From positions 496,001 through 560,000 of the forward strand of contig JADFAD010000001.1 of assembly GCA_015665455.1 (NCBI GenBank): a DNA stretch of 64,000 bases, written 5' to 3'. Positions 29,165 to 38,308 of this stretch are shown piece by piece. Source of the stretch: Oceanospirillaceae bacterium. Its GTDB lineage: Bacteria > Pseudomonadota > Gammaproteobacteria > Pseudomonadales > Litoribrevibacteraceae. The translations under genes and the position numbers were made by a program. The notes beneath the pieces are model-generated. The model saw only the letters and a program-made list of their open reading frames with translations, searched no databases and was not told the DNA's origin. Position 1 is the stretch's first letter, and every line of letters starts with the position of its first letter.

Positions 29165-30247
29165 TTACATGGCTTTTTTCGTGCGTCGTTCATCAAGTAA
29201 TCTTAGTTGTACGGTCATGTTGTGTTTTGAGTCTGCATGATCAATGGCTGCTTCTTTTGAGATTCTACCCAAGCTGTAAAGTTCTATTAATGATGAATCG
29301 AAGGTGATGGCATCATCTTGATCACGTCGTGCAATGGCTTGTTGAATGCTATCAAAGTCACCGCGTTGAATCAGGTCCTGAATATACGGGCTGTTGGTTA
29401 ATAGTTCGATGGCGGGCCAAAGAATTTTCTGTCCTTTAATCAGGCGTTGGCAAACGACAGAGGATAGGTTTCTGGACAGGTCCATCAGCACTTGGTGGTG
29501 GCTTGATTCAGGGAAGAAGTTAAGCGCACGATCCAACGTTTCAATGCAATTACTGGCGTGAATGGTTGCAATACATAAATGTCCGGTTTCGGCAAAGGTG
29601 ATGGCACTTTTCATTGTGTCCATATCTCTGATTTCACCGATAGAAATGACATCGGGCGCTTCTCGAATGGCGTTTTTTAATGCATCGTTGTATGAGTGCG
29701 TATCAATGCCTAATTCTCGCTGGTTGACGATGCACTTCTTATAGCTGTGCAGGTACTCTAAGGGGTCTTCAATGGTAAGAATATGACCATGTTGTGATTC
29801 ATTTCGATGGTTGATCATAGCGGCCATAGTGGAGGATTTTCCCGAACATGTGGCACCGGCAATAAGAATGAGCCCTCTACGTTCGTTGACTTGGTCTTTG
29901 AGAATCAGGGGCAAATTGAGCTCTTCAACAGTGGGTGGTTGGGTGTGGATGAGGCGAATGACCATGGCGACTTCACTGCGTTGTTTTAAGAGGCTGACTC
30001 TGAATCGACCAATGTCTTCAATGGTAACGCCTGCGTTTAATTCATAAGACTTTTCAAATTTTTCTATGTGTTCCATGTTTAACATGGAGTAAGCCATGTC
30101 TTTCACTTCTTCTGCGGACAACACTTTATCTGGATTAATAGGGCGGCTTTCGTTGTGTACTTTAAGTAAGACGGGGGCATTTGGGGCAAAGAACAAATCC
30201 GAAGCGTCTTTCTCAACCATGTAGGAAAGGAAACGATTAATATCCAT
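29165..30247 (-). CDS. pilU: PilT/PilU-family twitching motility ATPase
   Basis: Retraction-type hexameric ATPase for type IV pili, 360 residues. It has Walker A GATCSGKSS (about residues 131-139), the aspartate box (LTIEDPLEYLH), the Walker B region ISIGEIRD and the His box ATIHASN. Overall it is closer to PilU than PilT by length and by the NERRGLILIAG lead-in. No pilT gene is beside it, whereas pilT and pilU are neighbours in many gammaproteobacteria, so this may be a stand-alone paralogue. The symbol is the best guess within the family. Confidence 0.85.
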   Translation of the reverse strand: MDINRFLSYMVEKDASDLFFAPNAPVLLKVHNESRPINPDKVLSAEEVKDMAYSMLNMEHIEKFEKSYELNAGVTIEDIGRFRVSLLKQRSEVAMVIRLIHTQPPTVEELNLPLILKDQVNERRGLILIAGATCSGKSSTMAAMINHRNESQHGHILTIEDPLEYLHSYKKCIVNQRELGIDTHSYNDALKNAIREAPDVISIGEIRDMDTMKSAITFAETGHLCIATIHASNCIETLDRALNFFPESSHHQVLMDLSRNLSSVVCQRLIKGQKILWPAIELLTNSPYIQDLIQRGDFDSIQQAIARRDQDDAITFDSSLIELYSLGRISKEAAIDHADSKHNMTVQLRLLDERRTKKAM

Positions 30248-30567
30248 TTGTAAGGCCTCATAATTACTGAGTGAATCAAGCCGTAAAGACGTAGATAAAG
30301 ACTGTTTGGCCCAATGATAAGAGTTCGATCAGTTCGGTTATTGCTTGTAAGACCAACTGTTTACAAGATGTTTATGATCAAGTTTAGAAAAGATGACGTT
30401 ATTACGATGAGATTTGGTGAGAATGAGCGCTTATATGATGACGAATAGGAGATTAAACTGCACAAAAATGAATACTTTCAAGAGGTAAGTGATGGGTTCC
30501 GTTTTATAGAAATCAGCGTGTTGATTATGAAATAGTAAGGGCGCGTTAATGCTTCCTTGTGTGGTAT
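30248..30567. other. Intergenic spacer between pilU-like and acyl-CoA dehydrogenase genes
   Basis: About 320 bases upstream of the minus-strand pilU-like gene. Must hold its promoter. I see no convincing ORF, repeat or recognised operator. Confidence 0.5.
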
Positions 30568-30597
30568 AAAGGGTGCGCCTTATCCGAAGGCACACCT
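30568..30597 (-). terminator. Stem-loop after the acyl-CoA dehydrogenase gene
   Basis: AAGGTGTGCCTT and AAGGCGCACCCTT (minus-strand reading) pair with one mismatch and one bulge. The following T-run is short, so it is a probable rather than certain terminator. Confidence 0.55.
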
Positions 30598-30626
30598 TAA
30601 CACTATCTCTAGATTCACATTTGCTT

Positions 30627-31763
30627 TTAGAGTGCTCTGGCAACGATTTCTTTCATGATTTCGTTGGTGCCTGCGTATATCTTTTGAACTCGGGCATCGG
30701 CCCACGCTCTGGCAATTGGGTATTCCCACATGTAGCCATAACCGCCAAACAACTGAAGGCACTCATCCATCACATTAAATTGGAGGTCTGTTGTCCACTG
30801 TTTCATTGCCGCAGCAGTAGGGACATCCAGTTTACCTTCTAGATGAAGTTCAAGGCATCGATCAATGAAGCATCGACCTGCCAGTGTGTCTGACGTAAGT
30901 TCAGCAAGCTTAAAGCGGGTGTTCTGAAATGACATGATGGGCTTTTTGAATGCTTTTCTGTCTTTGACATACTCAGTTGTCCATTCGAGTGCTGCTTCAG
31001 CAGATGCGACGGCAGTTAGACCAACTAATAGTCGCTCTTGAGGTAATTCTTGCATGAGATAAGCAAAGCCATGTCCCTCGCTGCCTAAGATATTCTCTTT
31101 AGGCACTTTGACATCCTGAAAAAACAGTTCTGAGGTGTCCTGTGCTTTCATGCCAATTTTTTCAAGATTTTGACCTTTTTCAAAACCTTCCAAATTGGTT
31201 TCTACGATGAATAAACTTGTGCCTTTCGCCCCTTCATTTGGATCGGTTTTAGCAACCACAACTACAACGTCAGCAAGCTGACCATTGGTAATGAATGTTT
31301 TGGAACCGTTCAGTAAGTAGTGGTCACCTTTATCTACGGCTGTTGTCTTTAGCCCTTGTAAGTCTGAACCCGCACCGGGTTCAGTCATTGCGATGGCTCC
31401 GATCATTTCACCGCTGATTAGCTTAGGAATGTATTTATGTTTTTGTTCTTCTGATCCGTAATGAAGGATATAAGGGCCAACAATGTCAGAGTGCAGGGGA
31501 AAACCGATACCAGAACACCCTGAGCGGGCAATTTCTTCCATCACAATGGCACTGTAACGATAATCACAGCCCAAACCGCCGTACTCTTCTGGTGCGGTTG
31601 GAAATAACATGCCCAGTTCACCGGCTTTGTTCCATAACTCACGATCAACTTGACCGTCCTTTTCCCACTGTTGATGATATGGAACTGCTTCTTTTTCAAG
31701 GAATTTTCGTACGGTATCTCTAAAGCTTTCATGGTCGGAGTCGAAAAGGTTACGTGGGATCAT
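30627..31763 (-). CDS. Acyl-CoA dehydrogenase
   Basis: FAD enzyme that introduces a 2,3 double bond into acyl-CoA and passes electrons to ETF. The family signatures [11 protein letters not shown] (about residues 126-136) and [13 protein letters not shown] (about 340) are present, with the base glutamate in [10 protein letters not shown] near the C terminus. An in-frame ATG exists at 31775, but GGAG within that short extension gives a 6-base spacing to ATG 31763. MIPRNLF is also the family's usual N terminus, so the latter is chosen. Single gene; chain-length preference unknown. Confidence 0.94.
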   Translation of the reverse strand: MIPRNLFDSDHESFRDTVRKFLEKEAVPYHQQWEKDGQVDRELWNKAGELGMLFPTAPEEYGGLGCDYRYSAIVMEEIARSGCSGIGFPLHSDIVGPYILHYGSEEQKHKYIPKLISGEMIGAIAMTEPGAGSDLQGLKTTAVDKGDHYLLNGSKTFITNGQLADVVVVVAKTDPNEGAKGTSLFIVETNLEGFEKGQNLEKIGMKAQDTSELFFQDVKVPKENILGSEGHGFAYLMQELPQERLLVGLTAVASAEAALEWTTEYVKDRKAFKKPIMSFQNTRFKLAELTSDTLAGRCFIDRCLELHLEGKLDVPTAAAMKQWTTDLQFNVMDECLQLFGGYGYMWEYPIARAWADARVQKIYAGTNEIMKEIVARAL

Positions 31764-32029
31764 CAAATTCTCCATGGCTGATCGTCAATGTGTAATGTGA
31801 GCATTTATTTCATGGAAATAAAACGCACTCGAGCTCGAGGTTTGACGAACTCTGTTTTAGACAGTTTTACAAGCTTAGTAAAATTGAACAATTGCAGCGT
31901 TTCTCGATTTTATTGACCAAAATGAGCAGTAGTTTATTTCTTGGTGATTTATTTTCTAGGAATTAATTTTTCATTAATTAGTGTGGTCTATAGTTGTAAT
32001 GTACCTTCATAAAGGAGAAACCATCGGAG

Positions 32030-33370
32030 ATGGACTCAGAGAATAATAACCAGACATTTAAGGTTTTGGTCATTGAACCTTCTAAATCTTATCAGTTAAT
32101 TTTGTCAGAGCTTTTGAGTTCACATGGCTTCGATGCTTCATGTGTTAAAAGTGGAGAGCAGGCGATACAAGCCCTTGATAAAGAAGTTTTCAACCTGATC
32201 TGCGTGGCGATGGAATTGACGGATATGTCCGGCATTGAATTGTGTGAGCGAATACGTCGAATAGACGATACGTCGTGCAACTTACCTGTTGTGATGATTA
32301 CGTCTGAGGAAGATAAATCCACGTTGGTGGATGCTTTAAAAGCCGGAGCGACTCAGGTTTTTAAAAAGACGGACATTAATAATTTCTCCACCTTTTTACA
32401 TCAGTTTGCCTGGAATTATTCACAGCGAAGTGCGTTAACGGCCGAAATTCTTTATGTGGAAGACTCGCCAGCAGGGGCTGCAAGAGTGTGTGCTTTGTTG
32501 CAGAACTTGGGTATGAAGGTCGATCACTTTACAACGGCGGAAGATGCCTGTGATGCGTTTGAGCACAAAGATTACGATTTGATTCTGACCGATATATTCT
32601 TAGAAGGTGAAATGACGGGCTTTCAATTGGTACAGAAGTTCCGTATGGACCCTGAGAATGCCTCCATTCCTATTTTGGCCGTCTCAGGCATCAAAGATGA
32701 TTCGCGGCGAATTGAATTACTTCGATCCGGTGCGAATGATTACGTTGCAAAACCGGTATTAGATGAAGAGTTAATGGCCAGAGTTCAGAACTTGGTGAGG
32801 ACCAAGCAGTTGGTCGATCAAGTGAATGAACATAAGCGTTACTTGCAAGAAATTGCGATGAAGGATCAACTCACAGGGCTTTATAATCGTCATTTCTTGA
32901 TGGAAGTGGGGCCCAAAAAAGTTCAAGAAGCATTGCGTCATAAGAACGCACTTAGCTTGCTCGTGGTTGATTTAGACAAGTTCAAACTGATCAACGACAA
33001 TCACGGCCACAGTGTTGGTGACGAGGTATTAGAAGCCGTAGGTCGTTTGTTAACTAGCGTATCCAGAAAAGAAGACGTCGCGGCTCGCTTCGGAGGTGAA
33101 GAATTTGTTCTTATTCTCAGTCATTGTGATGCGGAAAATGCAGAAGCTAAAGCCGAAGAAATCCGTAAAGCTGTGCTTGAATTAAAACCCGCAGGGCTCG
33201 ATATAAGTGCAAGTTTTGGAGTGGCCACGTGCTCTCTTGATAGTTCTGAAACCATGGCTTCCTTATTTACGCGTGCAGATGAAGCGGTTTATAAATCCAA
33301 AGAGAACGGCCGTAATCAGGTAACTATTGCTGAAATGCCGAGTAACGACGACACAGAAATCACTCTTTGA
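32030..33370 (+). CDS. Double-receiver diguanylate cyclase (PleD-like)
   Basis: Soluble response regulator with c-di-GMP synthase output, 446 residues. REC1 (about 9-125) looks degenerate: the acidic pair is replaced (VIEPS) and the phospho-acceptor position reads CVAMELTD with alanine instead of aspartate. REC2 (about 140-255) is intact, with YVEDS, the acceptor in LTDIFLEG and a terminal lysine in VAKPV. GGDEF (about 270-435) has an active GGEEF site near 353. ATG 32030 follows AAAGGAG. No kinase gene is adjacent; a terminator follows. Confidence 0.94.
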   Translation: MDSENNNQTFKVLVIEPSKSYQLILSELLSSHGFDASCVKSGEQAIQALDKEVFNLICVAMELTDMSGIELCERIRRIDDTSCNLPVVMITSEEDKSTLVDALKAGATQVFKKTDINNFSTFLHQFAWNYSQRSALTAEILYVEDSPAGAARVCALLQNLGMKVDHFTTAEDACDAFEHKDYDLILTDIFLEGEMTGFQLVQKFRMDPENASIPILAVSGIKDDSRRIELLRSGANDYVAKPVLDEELMARVQNLVRTKQLVDQVNEHKRYLQEIAMKDQLTGLYNRHFLMEVGPKKVQEALRHKNALSLLVVDLDKFKLINDNHGHSVGDEVLEAVGRLLTSVSRKEDVAARFGGEEFVLILSHCDAENAEAKAEEIRKAVLELKPAGLDISASFGVATCSLDSSETMASLFTRADEAVYKSKENGRNQVTIAEMPSNDDTEITL

Positions 33371-33416
33371 CTTCTTTGCAGTTTGTAGTTTGTAGTTTCT
33401 AACTTGTATTAAGAGA

Positions 33417-33437
33417 AAGCCCTCATTTTGAGGGCTT
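33417..33437. terminator. Bidirectional intrinsic terminator
   Basis: AAGCCCTCA and TGAGGGCTT form a 9-bp stem with a 3-base loop, between the diguanylate cyclase gene and the convergent SDR gene. Confidence 0.85.
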
Positions 33438-33491
33438 ATTATTTAGTGGAACGTTCATTAACCGGATGTTAATCAATAGGGCTTGAATCAA

Positions 33492-34346
33492 TCAAGCTTT
33501 CGATGTTTTTCGTTCTCGCCACCAATTCGCCAGTTTCGTTCCTTGTACAAAAAATTGTTTGTATTTAGAAGGCAGAATTCGTTGGAAGATATCCATGGCG
33601 TAGGCATCAGGTCCGATTAATGCTCGCTCTTTATTCTTAAGAACTGCACTCAGTATGGCATTTGCTGCATCTTCTGCTGTGGTATGTGCGTACTTATCAA
33701 AACTGTCTCGGAGTTCATCTGCATGATAGGCATCAGGGGTATTGCCCATACGTCCATTTGCTGCAATGTTTGTTTTGATGCCACTAGGGAAGACACAGGT
33801 GCATTGAACATGAGACTCTTCAATACGAAGTTCTTCTTGCAGTGACTCAGTGAACCCTCTTACCGCGAACTTGGCTGCGTTATAGGCCGATTGCGTCGGA
33901 ACTGCATATAAGCCGAAGACACTGGATACATTTACAATGTGAGCGTCAGTGCTTTGCTTTAAATGAGGGAGGAATGCTTTCGTTCCGTAGACGACACCCC
34001 AAAAGTTAATGTTCATCAACCATTCGAAGTTTTTGTAGCTCATTTGATCAACGGTTTCTGCAAGAGCAACCCCTGCGTTGTTGATCACGAGGTTAATGCC
34101 TTTGTGTTGTTTCATCACGTTGGTGGCGAAGTTTTCTACGGCATTACGATTGGATACATCCAAAACGTGTTGTGAGATTTGAACGCCGGTATGCGCTAAA
34201 CGGTCGGCTACTTTTTGAAGGTCTTTTTCATTGATGTCTGCTAGGGCTAAATTACACCCTTTTCTAGCTAATGTTTCTGCTAAAGCAGCGCCAATTCCTG
34301 ATGCTGCACCTGTGATTGCAGCCACTTTGTTTTTAAAGTTTTCCAT
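33492..34346 (-). CDS. Short-chain dehydrogenase/reductase (intact copy)
   Basis: NAD(P)-dependent oxidoreductase, 284 residues. The nucleotide-binding TGAASGIG is at about residues 14-21, the NNAG motif near 90, the catalytic serine in VNVSSVFG (about 141-142) and the YNAAK active site near 156-160. Classic SDR with a C-terminal extension typical of the ~280-residue group. Its first 142 codons are repeated downstream at 39416-39841 as a broken fragment, and the two stretches differ by ten synonymous changes. It is divergent from the chemoreceptor gene. Substrate unknown. Confidence 0.92.
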   Translation of the reverse strand: MENFKNKVAAITGAASGIGAALAETLARKGCNLALADINEKDLQKVADRLAHTGVQISQHVLDVSNRNAVENFATNVMKQHKGINLVINNAGVALAETVDQMSYKNFEWLMNINFWGVVYGTKAFLPHLKQSTDAHIVNVSSVFGLYAVPTQSAYNAAKFAVRGFTESLQEELRIEESHVQCTCVFPSGIKTNIAANGRMGNTPDAYHADELRDSFDKYAHTTAEDAANAILSAVLKNKERALIGPDAYAMDIFQRILPSKYKQFFVQGTKLANWWRERKTSKA

Positions 34347-34448
34347 AATTACCTAAATATATTCAAGAAACTGCCGAATTAAAGAGTAAGTTGATATAAA
34401 GATACTAGACTAACCTTACATGGGTTCACAGTTTTATAGGGGTTGTTT

Positions 34449-36062
34449 ATGACGTGGTTTTACAAGCTCAGCGTTAAAATTAAGATTTATTGCATTGCTG
34501 CAGCAGCCATTCTTGGGTTTATTGTATATTTTGTTTCTAACTACACCATGTCCTCCTCCCAAGGGCAACTGGTCGGTCAGATTCAAACTAAGACGTTCCC
34601 CTTACTTCAAATTGCTGAACGATCCAAAGTTCGCCTCGAACGAATTCAGGAAATGTTAGCCAGTGCCGTTTCAGCGGATGAAATGGACATCCTGAACAAC
34701 GCAGATACGCAAAGATCTGAAATGCTGGATGATCTTAAGAAGGCCAGCGAGTTAGATCCCGAAGGATTAGCTAGCCAAGTGAGTTCATCATTCTCTGACT
34801 ACTATGGTATTGCGCACAGTATTTCAAAGTCGATGCTGGATGGTAGTGCAGATTTTTCGTCGTTGGGCTCTAAAACAGAGAAAATGACCGCTGCACTAGG
34901 AAATACCTCTGAGTTGTTAGAACAGTTTCGAGAAGAGAATAACAATACGTTTAACAATACAGTGATAGAAGCCAAAGCATTAAGTGACAAGATGCTGATT
35001 AATGGTATTACCATTGGCGCCATCATGTTCTTCTTCATTTTTGTGATTTCAGTGATTGTTTCAAGAACAATATGCCGCAGCATTGAAGAGGTCGTTCGCT
35101 CGTTAAAAGACATTGCGCAAGACAACGGTGACTTAACGGTACGTCTTGAAACGAGAGCGGAAGATGAAATCGGTGAATTGGTTTATTGGTTCAATGAATT
35201 TGTTGCTAAGTTACGCGGTGTTATTGGTAAAGTTGTTAATGCGGCAGGGCCGTTGGATGATTTATCCGGACAGTTAAACAATCTTATGGATCATGTGAAC
35301 TCTAATATCGAGTCTCAGCGTCTATCAGCAGAAACATCGAAAGACGCTGTGGATCGAATGCAAGAAAGTATGGATTCCATCGTTAGTGACGCCAGCGCGG
35401 CTGTAGACTGTGCGCAAGACGCAAACAGCGAAGCCGACCAAGGGCAATCCATTGTTGGCCAAACGGTTGATGCGATTAAGACGCTTTCAGGTGGCGTATC
35501 TGAGGCGGCAGAAGTGATTCGAAAGTTGGAATCCGACACCGATCAAGTCCGTTCTGTTTTGAGTGTCATTAAAGGCATTGCGGATCAAACGAATTTGTTG
35601 GCATTGAATGCGGCGATTGAGGCGGCTCGTGCAGGTGAGCAAGGCCGAGGGTTTGCGGTTGTAGCAGATGAAGTTCGATCATTAGCTTCAAAGACTCAGG
35701 AGTCGACCGAAGAAATTAACGTCACTATTAATACTTTGATCTCTGCGTCTCAAGAAGCCGTGACGGTAATGGAAAAAGGAACAGAACAAGCTCAAACCAG
35801 TGTTTCTAACTCTGAACAAGCGGGAGAGTCGTTGGTTAAGATTTCAGAAGTCGTGTCTTCAATTCATGAAATGAATAATCGTATTTCAGATGCGGTTTCG
35901 AGCCAACAGCGAGTGTCGAGTGAAATCGTTACTTCCGTGGGTGATATTTTAACTCAGACCCAAGAGACTGCGAATAAGTCAGCTTCTCTGGGTTCATTAG
36001 CGAATGAGCTTAATGAAGTAGCGAGTGAGATGGCACAGATAACTCAGCAATTTAAAATTTAA
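34449..36062 (+). CDS. Methyl-accepting chemotaxis protein (copy 1)
   Basis: Chemoreceptor of 537 residues from ATG 34449. A TTG two codons upstream is ignored because the AGGGG at 34437-34442 is properly spaced (6 bases) only from the ATG. TM1 is about residues 10-30 and TM2 about 180-203, enclosing a helical periplasmic sensor of roughly 150 residues. HAMP follows (about 205-255), then the signalling domain with [20 protein letters not shown]. It lies beside a porin/small binding-protein pair and was duplicated with it. I read no difference from the copy at 39944. Ligand unknown. Confidence 0.95.
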   Translation: MTWFYKLSVKIKIYCIAAAAILGFIVYFVSNYTMSSSQGQLVGQIQTKTFPLLQIAERSKVRLERIQEMLASAVSADEMDILNNADTQRSEMLDDLKKASELDPEGLASQVSSSFSDYYGIAHSISKSMLDGSADFSSLGSKTEKMTAALGNTSELLEQFREENNNTFNNTVIEAKALSDKMLINGITIGAIMFFFIFVISVIVSRTICRSIEEVVRSLKDIAQDNGDLTVRLETRAEDEIGELVYWFNEFVAKLRGVIGKVVNAAGPLDDLSGQLNNLMDHVNSNIESQRLSAETSKDAVDRMQESMDSIVSDASAAVDCAQDANSEADQGQSIVGQTVDAIKTLSGGVSEAAEVIRKLESDTDQVRSVLSVIKGIADQTNLLALNAAIEAARAGEQGRGFAVVADEVRSLASKTQESTEEINVTINTLISASQEAVTVMEKGTEQAQTSVSNSEQAGESLVKISEVVSSIHEMNNRISDAVSSQQRVSSEIVTSVGDILTQTQETANKSASLGSLANELNEVASEMAQITQQFKI

Positions 36063-36165
36063 GGGTACAAACTTATTTCAGGAATTAAATTTAGTCCTTA
36101 AATTGAAGGATTCATACGAAGTTACTGAACCTCTTCTTTCTTAACGCTAGTCTGTAATACATCAA

Positions 36166-36197
36166 AAAGCCCGCTGGTTTTTCAATCAGCGGGCTTT
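36166..36197. terminator. Intrinsic terminator after chemoreceptor copy 1
   Basis: AAAGCCCGCTG and CAGCGGGCTTT form an 11-bp stem around a 10-base loop, between the chemoreceptor gene and the convergent small binding-protein gene. Confidence 0.9.
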
Positions 36198-36264
36198 CTT
36201 ATTGAGCCTTCAATCAACAACCATTTAAACTACGTCTGTTGACCTCATGAGTGCCTCGATCGTT

Positions 36265-36693
36265 TTAGTAGGAATAGACGACCTTTACAGACCCATCCAC
36301 CTCGCTTGCATCAATATAGCCAATGGTTGAAGGGTTTGAAGAAATTAATTCCTTAACCTCTGCAGACGAACCTACCTGCTTCGGTGGTGTGCCCTTGCCT
36401 GTAAAAATCCGTTTGGACCAGTAAGATTTCACCTGACTGGCGGACTTGCCCATGACAGAACTTAAAAACCCATTTCTAATGTCCGCTGAGTCACTCTGAT
36501 CGATCGGAATGACGGTAGACCCGCCAGGAAATTTCTTGGTTTTACCTAAATACATACGGCTAATTACTGAAGCATCAAGGGACGCGCTAGGGTTGTCAGG
36601 ATGAACAATCACCGCTGTGTCCGCTTGAGCTGTGGGCGTTAAAATAGCCGTTGTTAGTAATGAGGTAAGAAGAATCTTTTTGAAATGTCTCAT
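36265..36693 (-). CDS. Small periplasmic-binding-like (PstS-related) protein, type A, copy 1
   Basis: 142-residue exported protein with a signal peptide (cleavage about AQA-D, residue 24). The body resembles a single lobe of PstS-type phosphate-binding proteins (PBP superfamily): the VSRMYLGKTKKFPGG-like start, IPIDQSDSADIRNGF, then GTPPKQVGSSAEV and GYIDASEVDG. Half the usual size, so it may not bind ligand alone. It follows porin A by 12 bases on the same strand and has a well-placed AAGGGG. The strict pairing with a porin suggests joint action at the outer membrane, an inference. Identical protein at 41760. Confidence 0.85.
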   Translation of the reverse strand: MRHFKKILLTSLLTTAILTPTAQADTAVIVHPDNPSASLDASVISRMYLGKTKKFPGGSTVIPIDQSDSADIRNGFLSSVMGKSASQVKSYWSKRIFTGKGTPPKQVGSSAEVKELISSNPSTIGYIDASEVDGSVKVVYSY

Positions 36694-36705
36694 GGTCGAA
36701 TCCCC

Positions 36706-37788
36706 TTAGAAAATCATATCTACAGCAGCGCTGTATAGAAAACCGTCTTCACCATCAGCAGCTGAACGTGTTTTTTCATCACGATACTGTGCCTCAATTT
36801 TAAGCGCTACATTGGTTTCAATGTCGTACCTAAGCCCTGCAATGTAACTGGCGTATTCATTTTCTAAACCAGCAGCTTGTTGGAGTAGGCCTGTGGTGCC
36901 TGATTCCACATCGTCTTCTTCATATGCATAGGTTAAGTGTGGTGTAAATTGGTCCATTCTGCGAGCGTAGTGAATTAAATAGGCAATGTCGTCAGTTAAC
37001 GAAGCGGTATCATGATCAAGCGCGGTCAGCTCAATGACCACTTGGTTGTCACCGTCATCGTAGATAAATGCACTTTCCATAAAGGTAGTGACATCATCGT
37101 CTACGATAAAATCGTCGTTCAATGCCGCTGCGGTTGCGCTGAGGCTGGTTGAACTAAGGGCTGCGCGATGGTAGCTGAGCCTAAGTGCAAACGGGTCCAT
37201 CGATGCATTAAATACAACCCCTGCAAACTGAGTTAAATCAAAGTCATAATCTGTACCACCAATGGTGAGGTCTTCATTAAACCGACCGTAATAAAGTTGG
37301 ACGCTTGCATCGATGTCACCAAAATACAATTGATGAGTTACATCGACGCCGTCAATGGAGGAGAAACCAATGCGATAGACTTCGGTTGGAGGGCGAATCC
37401 AATTGTAGGCATAACCGACTTCAAGAAAATCAGAATAGTAGAAGAAAGGTGCACGTAAACGGCCAAATCGTACGGATGTCTCGTCACTGTGTTCATAGGT
37501 GGCGTAAGCCCAAGCGGCTTCCATATCAAAGTCGTCTGAACCTCTGGCAACCAATTGGCCTGTCAGTGAAAACTTACCTTGAATGTGCTTACTGACTTGT
37601 AAGCCGAGAACCGTATCCTGCTTAAACCCAGGGTCTTCATCGTAACCGTTGACTGCAATTTCATCAGTCGACAGTGCGCCAACCCCAGCACTTAGAAATC
37701 CATTGATCGTTAGGTCATCATCAGCCACAACATTACTGCTTGAAACGGCGAGAATAGCCAACATCAAGGGTGTTATTCGAGTTTTCAT
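36706..37788 (-). CDS. Outer-membrane porin-like protein, type A, copy 1
   Basis: 360-residue beta-barrel candidate with a signal peptide (cleavage about VVA-DD, residue 22) and a C-terminal phenylalanine (VDMIF), the usual BAM recognition signal. Many alternating strands; conserved block FGRLRAPFFYYSDFLEVGY followed by WIRPPTEVYR and SSIDGVD is shared with the type B porin nearby. First gene of a two-gene minus-strand operon with the small binding-like protein. AAGGGAA lies about 8 bases before the ATG. Its substrate is unknown. Identical copy at 42201. Confidence 0.87.
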   Translation of the reverse strand: MKTRITPLMLAILAVSSSNVVADDDLTINGFLSAGVGALSTDEIAVNGYDEDPGFKQDTVLGLQVSKHIQGKFSLTGQLVARGSDDFDMEAAWAYATYEHSDETSVRFGRLRAPFFYYSDFLEVGYAYNWIRPPTEVYRIGFSSIDGVDVTHQLYFGDIDASVQLYYGRFNEDLTIGGTDYDFDLTQFAGVVFNASMDPFALRLSYHRAALSSTSLSATAAALNDDFIVDDDVTTFMESAFIYDDGDNQVVIELTALDHDTASLTDDIAYLIHYARRMDQFTPHLTYAYEEDDVESGTTGLLQQAAGLENEYASYIAGLRYDIETNVALKIEAQYRDEKTRSAADGEDGFLYSAAVDMIF

Positions 37789-38308
37789 TCGTACATTCCC
37801 TTAACTATTGTTGATAGATAAACCCTAGCCGCAGTAAGAAATTTTTCAATAAATGAACGGGTTGCCTGCTGGATAGCAGTTATAAGCGATTTGGTGTTAC
37901 TTAATATTATGAAATGTTACGTAATGGTTAATGTTGTTGTTTTGTCGTTTTTAACTAGTGATAATTATATTAATAACAATAGGTTGGGCTTTTAACTATA
38001 AAAATAACATTAAGCTATTTGATGCACTTTTTATGACTGTTTCGGTTATGGAAAAGTGTATTCAGAGCAGGAATAGTTTTTGAAATAGAAGGTTATTTAT
38101 AGTGTTAATTACGCTTAATTGAATTGAAAAAGTCAGTTATTAGTCGTGTTTTCTCATAATTATAAATTTCTCATCTATAGTTTACGGATGCACTTTTCTT
38201 ATAGAAAAGAGGTGGATAGACCTTGCTTAAGAAAAGTGGAAGGAATAACACAACAAGGGATCAGCAGATTACTGCTGTTAATCTCGCTTATTATTCGAGG
38301 AATGAATT
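37789..38308. promoter_or_regulatory. Divergent promoter region between porin A and porin B, copy 1
   Basis: AT-rich 520-bp spacer between divergent porin genes; the short frames in it look spurious. It contains a hairpin pair near the porin B end (see 38191-38238) and a TATAGT at 38176-38181 that could be a -10 element for porin B. Repeated without visible change at 43284-43803. Confidence 0.55.
38191..38238 (+). promoter_or_regulatory. Competing inverted repeats in the porin B leader, copy 1
   Basis: CACTTTTCTTA (38191-38201) is the exact reverse complement of TAAGAAAAGTG (38228-38238). Its core CTTTTCT (38193-38199) also pairs perfectly with AGAAAAG at 38203-38209. The two hairpins exclude one another. 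They could form a leader switch or three half-sites for a protein. No known riboswitch recognised. Confidence 0.45.
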
